DNA of 24,470 bases from a virus, in the IMG/VR virus record IMGVR_UViG_3300020129_000124, positions 1 to 24,470 of that record; one strand, given 5' to 3'. The notes under the pieces are model-generated. The model had not been told where the DNA came from. It made no database searches and saw only the letters and a list, made by a program, of their open reading frames with translations. Positions 6,787-12,915 of this stretch are shown here, piece by piece. The position numbers and the translations under genes were made by a program. Position 1 is the stretch's first letter, and every line of letters starts with the position of its first letter.

Positions 6787-7610
6787 AGGTCGCCTGCCAT
6801 TTCGATCCAGCGAATCGGCGCAGCCGTCATGTCGCCCTCGCTATGGCCGAAGGCGTGGCCGCCTGTGGCGATGTGCCAATCCTGGCTCCCGACTTCACGC
6901 CGACTGATTCGGACGTGTGCGTGGCCTACGGCTGGGCCAACCCGGCCACATTCCAGAACTACCGAGCCAGAGGGCGCTCGTTCGTCTACATCGATCTGGG
7001 CTGGTGGAACCGAAAGCCAGAGGGCAGGCCGCTGGAAGGCTTCCACAAAGTGTGCGTCAACGGGCGCGAGCCGGACGCGCTCATGGCCAGGCATTGGCCC
7101 AGCGACCGCTTCGCCCATTTTGGCATCGTGCCCGCGCCATGGCGGCGCTGGGGCCGCGACGTCGTGCTGGCCGGCATGTCGGGCAAGTCGGCGCGCACGC
7201 GCGGCTACGGGCCGCAGCAGTGGGAGATCGCCGCCATCAACGAACTGCGCCGCTACACCGATCGACCGATCATCTATCGGCCAAAACCATCATGGCTCGA
7301 GGCCAAGCCTATTCCCGGCACGATCTTCTCGCCGCCAAGCCAGTCGATCATGGAGGCGCTTGAAAACGCATGGGCACTGGTGACGCTGCACAGCAACGCT
7401 GCCGTCGACGCGCTGCTGGCCGGCGTGCCGATTTCAGCCAGCGAGGGCGTGTGCAAGAACTTGTCGACGCCGCTGAGCGAGATCGAGTCGCCGCGCTATC
7501 CGACAGGGCGCGACCAGCTGATGTGCGATATTGCGTACCAGCAATTTAACGTGCCAGAGATGAGGGCGGGAATCGTGTGGAAGCATCTGAAACGGGCCGG
7601 TGTGTTGTGA
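6783..7610 (+). CDS. Glycosyltransferase-like protein (paralogue B)
   Basis: A 275-residue protein with GTG start in a GTGA overlap; the same frame is open back to 6387 but that part is antiparallel noise within paralogue A. Shared blocks with paralogue C at 8143: DRPIIYRPKPSW (residues 160-171), AWALVTLHSNAAVDALLAGVP (196-216) and a closing IAYQQFNVPEMRAGIVW. These mark a GT-B-like C-terminal half with a donor-binding loop. The N-terminus (VKVACHFDPANRRSRHVALAM) resembles an acceptor-side Rossmann domain. The likely role is transfer of a sugar or polyol phosphate, not proven. Sampled sequence is near 70% G+C, far above paralogue C. Confidence 0.65.
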   Translation: MKVACHFDPANRRSRHVALAMAEGVAACGDVPILAPDFTPTDSDVCVAYGWANPATFQNYRARGRSFVYIDLGWWNRKPEGRPLEGFHKVCVNGREPDALMARHWPSDRFAHFGIVPAPWRRWGRDVVLAGMSGKSARTRGYGPQQWEIAAINELRRYTDRPIIYRPKPSWLEAKPIPGTIFSPPSQSIMEALENAWALVTLHSNAAVDALLAGVPISASEGVCKNLSTPLSEIESPRYPTGRDQLMCDIAYQQFNVPEMRAGIVWKHLKRAGVL

Positions 7611-8146
7611 CTGAGCGTTGGAAAGATGTCTTTGGTTGGGAAGGTCTTTACGAAGTCAGCAACCTAGGCAATGTAAGAAGTTTAGACCGCATTGCGACGT
7701 TCAAGATCAGAAGCAAAGTCATCCAGGTCGCATACAAGGGCCGGCCACGAAAACGGGTTATCGTGGACGGCTACAAGTGCGTAGGTCTTTGCCGTGATCG
7801 GCAGCGCCAGCTTCGAAAGGTCCATCAGCTGGTTCTTGAGGCGTTTGTCGGTCCTCGCCCTGCTGGCCATGTAGCAAGACATCTTGATGGTGTCAGAAAA
7901 AATTGCGAACTGGCCAACCTCACATGGGGCACGCCACTGGAGAATTCGCAGGATCGAATAGCCCACGGGCGTTCTCCAAAGGGACAAAAACAACATCTCG
8001 CAAAGCTGAGCGATGCAAAGGTCCGCGCAATCCGCCGGCATGTCTCGCGGACCGGAAGCAGAAATGGTCTCGCGTCCCGATACGGGGTTAGCAGATCAAC
8101 GCTATACGCCGCGTCTACTGGCAAGACCTGGGCGCACGTCGTGTGA
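7607..8146 (+). CDS. HNH homing endonuclease with NUMOD4 and C-terminal HTH
   Basis: A 179-residue free-standing homing endonuclease. Residues 4-25 (ERWKDVFGWEGLYEVSNLGN region) are a NUMOD4 DNA-binding motif. Residues 73-121 form the HNH_3 nuclease core: HQLVLEAF, then GHVARHLDG, N99, NLTWGTPLEN and DRIAHG. Residues 133-170 (LSDAKVRAIRRH ... LASRYGVSRSTLY) look like a helix-turn-helix. It starts at GTG in a GTGA overlap with paralogue B and ends in a GTGA overlap with paralogue C. Its G+C is clearly lower (about 43-48% in two sampled 60-base lines), which suggests transfer from another genome. It probably cuts intact homologous loci and promotes its own spread among related phages. Confidence 0.9.
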   Translation: MTERWKDVFGWEGLYEVSNLGNVRSLDRIATFKIRSKVIQVAYKGRPRKRVIVDGYKCVGLCRDRQRQLRKVHQLVLEAFVGPRPAGHVARHLDGVRKNCELANLTWGTPLENSQDRIAHGRSPKGQKQHLAKLSDAKVRAIRRHVSRTGSRNGLASRYGVSRSTLYAASTGKTWAHVV

Positions 8147-9006
8147 AGTACATTTTTTACAAAGCGCCGAAGGGCTACGAGGACGCACTGGCGCCTGCGA
8201 TCATCTCGGGCGCTGCTGCATGCGGCGACGAGATCATTCTTAAGAAAACCGAGGAATATGATGGCCCAGAGGCTGATGGCGCAGTCCTGATTGGCGTCGT
8301 TAAGCGCGAAATTCTCTGGGGCTATCGCGCAGCCGGGAAGCGCGTGTGGTATTTTGACAAAGGGTACACGCGCTCGCGCGCGCCATTTGCCGACAAGAGC
8401 CTGCCAGAATGGTGGCGCATCTGCATTGATGGCACCCACCCGACCGAGTATTTGATGCGGATTCAAAGGCCGCACGATCGGCTGGCGCTCATGAATGTTC
8501 CAATCTCCGAGAAGAGGAATTTCGGCAAGCGCATCGTCATCCTTGGTTCAAGTGCGAAGTTTCATCTGACGCATCGGATAACAGAACCGACCGAATGGAC
8601 GCGTGATCTGATCGGCGTCATCCGAGATTTTTCCGACAGGCCAATCACGTATCGCCCCAAGCCATCGTGGAAATACGCAGTTCCAGTCGAGGGTGCGCGC
8701 TTCGACCATGGATCGAAAACGCCAGTCTCGTCGGTCCTTGGCGACGCATGGTGCACGGTCACGTATGGGAGCATCGCCAGCGTCGACAGCATTCTCGCTG
8801 GCGTCCCGTGCATTGTGCTCGGTAACGCGGTCGCAGCGCCCCTCTGTTCTGATTCGATTGCTGACATAGAGCATCCCTTGTGGGCCGACCTTCCGACCCG
8901 TAAGCAGTGGCTCGCAAATCTTGCCTATTGCCAATGGCGTCCTCAAGAAATCGCCAGCGGCCTAGCGTGGCGCACAACGAAGGAGACCGCCGATGAGTTT
9001 GTCTGA
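8143..9006 (+). CDS. Glycosyltransferase-like protein (paralogue C)
   Basis: A 287-residue protein with GTG start in a GTGA overlap with the endonuclease gene. It shares with paralogue B the blocks SDRPITYRPKPSW (residues 164-176), WCTVTYGSIASVDSILAGVP (203-222), IADIEHP and the closing NLAYCQWRPQEIASGLAW, so both belong to one family. The short N-terminal half (VKYIFYKAPKGYEDALAPAI) is diverged. Sampled G+C is about 52-55%, lower than paralogues A and B, so it was probably gained separately or is evolving under another bias. Sugar transfer is inferred. It ends 14 bases inside the following methyltransferase gene. Confidence 0.65.
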   Translation: MKYIFYKAPKGYEDALAPAIISGAAACGDEIILKKTEEYDGPEADGAVLIGVVKREILWGYRAAGKRVWYFDKGYTRSRAPFADKSLPEWWRICIDGTHPTEYLMRIQRPHDRLALMNVPISEKRNFGKRIVILGSSAKFHLTHRITEPTEWTRDLIGVIRDFSDRPITYRPKPSWKYAVPVEGARFDHGSKTPVSSVLGDAWCTVTYGSIASVDSILAGVPCIVLGNAVAAPLCSDSIADIEHPLWADLPTRKQWLANLAYCQWRPQEIASGLAWRTTKETADEFV

Positions 9007-9523
9007 GCGAGGCCAGTACTATTTGAACCAGTGCATCGAACTGCACGCCACGCGCAAAGTCTTCAGCGGTCGGGGCTGTCTCAAGTATGCCGATCAGCTG
9101 GTCGCGCTGTCGCAGCGCGTCGGCGCCAAAAGCGCGCTCGACTACGGCTGCGGCAAGGGCAACCAGTACATGCCCGAACATGACAAGGGCTATCGGCTCG
9201 AGGAAAAGCTGGGCTACACGGTGGCCAAGTTCGATCCCGCGGTGCCGCAATTCGCAAAGCGCCCGAAGGGCCATTTCGATCTTGTGTGGTGTACCGATGT
9301 CATGGAGCACATTCCGGTTGAGGACGTGCCCGTCGTGATCGCGGATCTGATCGGGTTCGCCGACAAGGCGCTGTTCGTCACCGTGGCCACGCACGCGGCG
9401 AAGAAAAGCTTGCCGAATGGGGAGAACTGCCACGTCACGCAGATGCCAGCCGACTTCTGGATCAATCAATTCGCGGCGGCAAGAATGCATTTCGGCGCCG
9501 ACCTCGTGCTGCGCATCGAATGA
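8993..9523 (+). CDS. Class I SAM-dependent methyltransferase
   Basis: A 176-residue methyltransferase. The ATG lies 14 bases inside the upstream gene, after an AAGGAG ribosome-binding site about seven bases away. Motif I is at residues 48-57 (ALDYGCGKGN); the later motif FDLVWCTDVMEHIP at 95-108 is typical of methyltransferase type 11/12 families. It is unlike the two FkbM enzymes in the cassette, so three different methylation steps are possible. The acceptor is unknown; sugar, small molecule or protein are all open. An ATGA overlap couples it to the next glycosyltransferase. Confidence 0.8.
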   Translation: MSLSERGQYYLNQCIELHATRKVFSGRGCLKYADQLVALSQRVGAKSALDYGCGKGNQYMPEHDKGYRLEEKLGYTVAKFDPAVPQFAKRPKGHFDLVWCTDVMEHIPVEDVPVVIADLIGFADKALFVTVATHAAKKSLPNGENCHVTQMPADFWINQFAAARMHFGADLVLRIE

Positions 9524-10299
9524 CCAGCGTCGTCACATCGTTTTCGCGCAACGGGCTGCACGAGTACGGCAACGTCTTCATCGAAACGTTTGACGCGTTC
9601 TGGCCAGCAGAGGTCGGCCTGGTGCTGTACGTCGAGCACGACATGCCTGTGCCGGCCAGCGTCTGCGGCCGCAGGATCGAAGTGCGCCAACTCGACCAAG
9701 TCGTCAGCTTCCAGCTGTTCATGAAGCGCTACGGCAGCGACCCGCTCTATCAGGGCAGAGTCGAGACGCCGGTGTGGAAATCGAAGGATCGCGTTGACGG
9801 CTACAGCTTTCGCACCGATGCAGCCAAGTTCTGCCGCAAGGTCTTCGCCGTGCAGCACGCCGCGAATCAGGACCACCAGCAGGGAGTGATGGCGTGGATT
9901 GACGCCGACGTTCGGTGTCTGAAACCCGTGCCCAAGATGTTTCTCGAGGCGCTGATCGGACCAACCGACTGCGCGTTTCTCGGCCGGGAGCGCGCGCACA
10001 GCGAATGTGGATTCCTGATCTTCCGTCTGCCGCAGGCACTGCCGGTCATCAAAGCCTGGGCGTGGTCCTACGCGTCGGGCATGTTCGCCAAAGAGCGCGA
10101 GTGGCACGACAGCTATCTGTTCGATCTGGCATGCACGGGCGTCGTCGCGCGCAATCTGACGCCGGGAGGAAAGGGCCACGTTTGGTGCGATTCGCCGCTG
10201 GCGCTGTACATGGACCACATGAAAGGCCTGAGAAAAAAGCTAGGCTATTCGCCCGAACTGAAATCGAGATTGGCGATGGCAAAAGCGAGGACGTCATGA
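9520..10299 (+). CDS. Putative GT-A glycosyltransferase
   Basis: A 259-residue protein with ATGA overlap. The N-terminus (MTSVVTSFSRNGLHEYGN) and GLVLYVEHDM are typical of a nucleotide-sugar-binding Rossmann-like half. The segment GVMAWIDADVRCLKP carries an Asp-Ala-Asp (128-130) in the place of the GT-A metal-binding DxD. CAFLGRERAHSECGFLIF follows as in enzymes that report acceptor-side contacts. Glycosyl transfer with a divalent metal is the likely chemistry, inferred from this layout. The donor and acceptor are unknown. ATGA overlap leads into the second FkbM gene. Confidence 0.65.
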   Translation: MTSVVTSFSRNGLHEYGNVFIETFDAFWPAEVGLVLYVEHDMPVPASVCGRRIEVRQLDQVVSFQLFMKRYGSDPLYQGRVETPVWKSKDRVDGYSFRTDAAKFCRKVFAVQHAANQDHQQGVMAWIDADVRCLKPVPKMFLEALIGPTDCAFLGRERAHSECGFLIFRLPQALPVIKAWAWSYASGMFAKEREWHDSYLFDLACTGVVARNLTPGGKGHVWCDSPLALYMDHMKGLRKKLGYSPELKSRLAMAKARTS

Positions 10300-10967
10300 A
10301 GCGGGCTGGCAAGTACTGGGTCCCGGACGAAGAACAAATCCAACTGAAAGCGCTCGAGGATGGTGGCTGGCAACTTGACCACCTCGAGTTCGGCATGGCG
10401 CTGATCGGAAAGAAGCGCCGCGTTGCGGTCGACGGCGGTGCGCACATCGGCAGCTGGACGATGCGCATGGCGGAGCTTTTCGACACTGTGCACGCGTTTG
10501 AACCGTGCCGGCCGACCTACGACTGCCTCTTCGAAAACATGAAAGAGTGGCGCCGCGAAAACCTTCATCTCCGCACGCACATCCATTTGCATCGCTTCGC
10601 GCTGGGAGAGAAGAACGGGCTCATGGGCATGGGCGAAGATCAGCGCTACAGCGACAACGGCAACACGGGCGGTCGCTACCTGCGCGAGGATCCCGCTGGC
10701 GATGTCAATGTGCGCCCGCTGGATAGCTTCAAGCTGGGCCACGTCGACTTCGTCAAGCTCGACGTCGAGGGCTTCGAACTCTTCGCGCTGCGCGGCGCGC
10801 GCGAGACGCTCACCCGCTGCAAGCCGCTGGTGATGATCGAGGTCAAGCTGCGCATGGCGCACCGGTATGGGTTGGAGGCCAGAGAGGCGGGCGACTATCT
10901 CGAAAGCCTCGGCGCCAACTACCGATGCCAGATGGGCTCTGATCATTTCTACGGATGGCCGAAATGA
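10296..10967 (+). CDS. FkbM-family SAM methyltransferase (second copy)
   Basis: A 223-residue protein starting at the ATG in an ATGA overlap; the frame is open back to 9915, but that stretch lies within the glycosyltransferase gene. Motif I is at residues 43-52 (VAVDGGAHIG), the acidic loop at 68-70 (FEP), DFVKLDVEGFE at 151-161 and PLVMIEV at 177-183. These are FkbM signatures. It is longer and clearly different from the first copy at 4454, so the two probably have different substrates rather than being a recent duplication. Sugar O-methylation is the likely role by family and neighbours. Confidence 0.85.
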   Translation: MKRAGKYWVPDEEQIQLKALEDGGWQLDHLEFGMALIGKKRRVAVDGGAHIGSWTMRMAELFDTVHAFEPCRPTYDCLFENMKEWRRENLHLRTHIHLHRFALGEKNGLMGMGEDQRYSDNGNTGGRYLREDPAGDVNVRPLDSFKLGHVDFVKLDVEGFELFALRGARETLTRCKPLVMIEVKLRMAHRYGLEAREAGDYLESLGANYRCQMGSDHFYGWPK

Positions 10968-11665
10968 TTCCGCAGGTCGTCTTCATCGGCCACGAGGCGC
11001 GCGAACCCGACGCGACGGAGGTCTGCGAGGCCAGCATGCGTAAGCACGCCAGCATCCCTCTGCAGATCCACCGCCTGTCCGAGCCCGCATTGCGTCACAT
11101 CGGGCTTTACCACCGGCAATGGCGCATGGCTGGAAACCAGCGCGTCGACGTGGGCGACGGCAAGCCCTTTAGTACAGCGTTTTCTTTCACCCGTTTCCTT
11201 GTCCCGAGCCTCATGCAGCACTCCGGCTGGGCACTGTTCTGCGACAGCGACTTTCTCTGGCGAGACGACGTCTTGCGCATTTTCTCGCAGATGGACCCGT
11301 CAAAAGCGGTCTTCGTCGTGCGGCATGGCCCGCTTGATGCCTCTGGCACGAAGATGGACGGCCAGGCGCAGCAGCCCTACTACCGTAAAAACTGGTCGAG
11401 CCTGATTTTGTGGAACGCTGGCCACCCGTCAAATCAGCGGCTGGTGCCGCACGTCGTCAACAAGATGCCAGGGCAATGGCTGCACGCGTTCAGCTGGCTG
11501 GACGATGACCAAATCGGCGGTCTCGACCCGCGCTGGAATTACTTGGTCGGGGTGGACAAAATCACCGCAGACGCCAGAGCGGCGCACTTCACGATGGGCA
11601 TTCCGCTCATGCCCGGCCACGAACACGACCATCTGGCCGATGAGTGGCGATCGTATCTGCGCTGA
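10964..11665 (+). CDS. Putative GT-A / GT8-like glycosyltransferase
   Basis: A 233-residue protein. I chose the ATG at 10964, which overlaps the upstream stop as ATGA like its neighbours; an ATG at 10955 would add three residues. The N-terminus MIPQVVFIGHEAREP resembles capsular sugar transferases that start with I-P-(K/Q)-x-I-(F/W)-x-x. The segment GWALFCDSDFLW holds a Asp-Ser-Asp (94-96) in the GT-A metal-site position. HFTMGIPLMPGHEHDHLADEW near the end includes conserved-looking His residues that may complete the metal site. It is the last gene of the cassette, followed by the only sizeable gap in the window. Confidence 0.7.
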   Translation: MIPQVVFIGHEAREPDATEVCEASMRKHASIPLQIHRLSEPALRHIGLYHRQWRMAGNQRVDVGDGKPFSTAFSFTRFLVPSLMQHSGWALFCDSDFLWRDDVLRIFSQMDPSKAVFVVRHGPLDASGTKMDGQAQQPYYRKNWSSLILWNAGHPSNQRLVPHVVNKMPGQWLHAFSWLDDDQIGGLDPRWNYLVGVDKITADARAAHFTMGIPLMPGHEHDHLADEWRSYLR

Positions 11666-11756
11666 GCGTCGCTTTCGCTTGTCCCGACATTCCGGTATAT
11701 GACTGCTTCGCACGTCGCGTCGTGAGACGCTAAAGCCCCTCGAAGGAGTTGCGCGC
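11666..11756 (+). other. Intergenic gap before the tail module
   Basis: A 91-bp non-coding stretch, the longest in the window. It contains a short perfect hairpin at 11717-11730 (GCGTC, loop GTGA, GACGC; a GNRA-type loop) but no T-run follows, so it is not a standard terminator. TTGTCC at 11679 and TATATG at 11696 resemble promoter boxes but are only 11 bases apart, too close for a sigma70 promoter. An AAGGAG ribosome-binding site at about 11743-11748 serves the major tail gene. A promoter or RNA-processing site is possible but not shown. Confidence 0.45.
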
Positions 11757-12200
11757 ATGGGTACGAATACGCCGTCCATTCAAGCAGAACCAGGCAGGCT
11801 ATTCCTTCTCAAAATCAGCGATGGCACGAGCCCCACGACCTTCCAGACCGTGGCGGGCCTTCGCACAAACGACGTCACCATCAACGGCAACCCGGTCGAC
11901 ATCTCCAACAAGGGATCGAACGGCTGGCAGGAAATGCTACCCGACGGCGGCATCAAGTCGGTCGACATCAGCGGCTCTGGCATTTTCGATGCGTCCGCAA
12001 CCGGTCCGCTTCGTCGTGTCTTCCTGTCGGCGCTTGCTGGCGGCACGTTCCTGGAGGCTGAGGTCATCTCGGGCTCTGGCGACAAGTTCACCGGCACATG
12101 GTCCTGCTCGACCTTCAAGCGCGCGGGCACCCATACCGAGGCCGAAACCTTCGACATCACCATGAAGTCGAGCGGTCCGGTGATCTGGAGCGCCAGCTAG
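11757..12200 (+). CDS. Major tail protein, TP901-1 family
   Basis: A 147-residue tail tube subunit with a clear AAGGAG ribosome-binding site before the ATG, stronger than in nearby coupled genes, as expected for a highly made structural protein. The sequence has the compact beta pattern of this family: GRLFLLKISDG, FQTVAGLRTNDVTING, VDISNKGSNGWQEML, then a DISGSGIF strand and a C-terminal FDITMKSSGPV strand. RcGTA and TP901-1-type tails use such subunits stacked as hexamers. It opens the GTA-like tail module and its stop shares one base with the next GTG start. Confidence 0.85.
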   Translation: MGTNTPSIQAEPGRLFLLKISDGTSPTTFQTVAGLRTNDVTINGNPVDISNKGSNGWQEMLPDGGIKSVDISGSGIFDASATGPLRRVFLSALAGGTFLEAEVISGSGDKFTGTWSCSTFKRAGTHTEAETFDITMKSSGPVIWSAS

Positions 12201-12625
12201 TGACTGACGCTGTTGCAGACGCGAAGTCGAAGGTCGAATCCGCACGCCAGGAAGTCGAGATCAAGCTAAATGGCAGCACGTTCTCCGTGCGGCCCACATT
12301 CGAGATCATCGCAAACATCGAGGCCGCCACCGACCAGCCAGCCCGCATGCTCGGCATGCGCGCGCTGCTCGCCGGCGTTAAAGTCGCGGAGCGCCCGCCA
12401 AACGCTTCGGAAATCAAGATGAGTGAGTTGGCCACCGCGATCTTCTGGATGTTGCGCGGTAAGAAGGGTGCGCCGGAAAGTCCCCAGGCCGTTGGCGACA
12501 TCCTGATGGAAGACGGCTATCTGCAACTCCTTGACCCAGTCGGGATGTTTCTCGTTCGCGCCCAGCGCGGCAACAAGGAACACGAGAAGGAGGCCACGCA
12601 GGCGACAGCGAGCACGGACCCTTAG
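12200..12625 (+). CDS. Tail assembly chaperone, GTA-gp10-like
   Basis: A 141-residue protein starting at GTG 12200 in a TAGTG junction. The core EIKLNGSTFSVRPTFEIIANIE ... MSELATAIFWMLRG is typical of the GTA-gp10/tail assembly chaperone family found between major tail and tape measure genes. Chaperones of this kind coat the tape measure during tail assembly and are not usually in the virion. The C-terminal part is charged and unstructured (RGNKEHEKEATQATAS). Its stop TAG at 12623-12625 lies at the point where the -1 frame continues into a second chaperone domain (see next entry), and a strong internal AAGGAGG at 12587-12593 lies in the overlap. Confidence 0.85.
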   Translation: MTDAVADAKSKVESARQEVEIKLNGSTFSVRPTFEIIANIEAATDQPARMLGMRALLAGVKVAERPPNASEIKMSELATAIFWMLRGKKGAPESPQAVGDILMEDGYLQLLDPVGMFLVRAQRGNKEHEKEATQATASTDP

Positions 12626-12915
12626 CAAAGCCGCCCCTCCTAGACATCGGGACGTGGCAGGAGATCGCGCTGGGGTGGCTGCACTGGACGCCAGACGCGT
12701 TCTGGAACGCGACGCTCCTCGAGTTGTCCAACGCCTATGTCGGCCACTGCAAGCGTCACGAACTCGGGCGCTACGCGAACCGCGGCAACGGTTTCAGCGA
12801 TCACAGTCTGGAAGAATTCAAGCGACAGATGGACCTCGCTAAGGCTAAGTATCCCGATGTGCGGCTGAGCAAGACCGGCAAGAGGGAGCATCGTCGTGTC
12901 AGACACACCAATTGA
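12622..12915 (+). CDS. Second tail assembly chaperone domain, probably expressed by -1 frameshift or rare start
   Basis: The frame is open from 12535 to the stop at 12915, but its first ATG, GTG or TTG is TTG 12724, which would remove the conserved core DIGTWQEIALGWLHWTPDAFWNATLLEL. That core resembles the short second chaperone (Phage_TAC_6/gp10.1 type) of GTA tails. A -1 slip on CCT at 12620-12622 (C CCT TAG; CCC in the new frame) would yield a 238-residue fusion of both chaperones, as in lambda G/GT. Alternatives are a CTG start at 12670, which has AGGAG six bases before it, or an ATC start. The gene overlaps the tape measure by 20 bases. The 12622 start is the first post-slip codon, not an initiation site. 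Confidence 0.6.
   Translation, partial: LAKPPLLDIGTWQEIALGWLHWTPDAFWNATLLELSNAYVGHCKRHELGRYANRGNGFSDHSLEEFKRQMDLAKAKYPDVRLSKTGKREHRRVRHTN

Noticed and set aside
9915-10295. N-terminal extension of the second FkbM gene
   Set aside because: The region belongs to the GT-A-like gene in another frame; the ATG at 10296 fits the overlap pattern and the family length.
11679-11703. Sigma70-like promoter before the major tail gene
   Set aside because: TTGTCC and TATATG are only 11 bases apart; other spacings give poor boxes. Not supported.
12535-12625. A classical X-XXY-YYZ slippery heptamer in the chaperone overlap
   Set aside because: I read the zero-frame codons across the overlap and saw no A/T/G-run heptamer of the usual type; only C CCT TAG allows good re-pairing, so the slip site is stated as uncertain.
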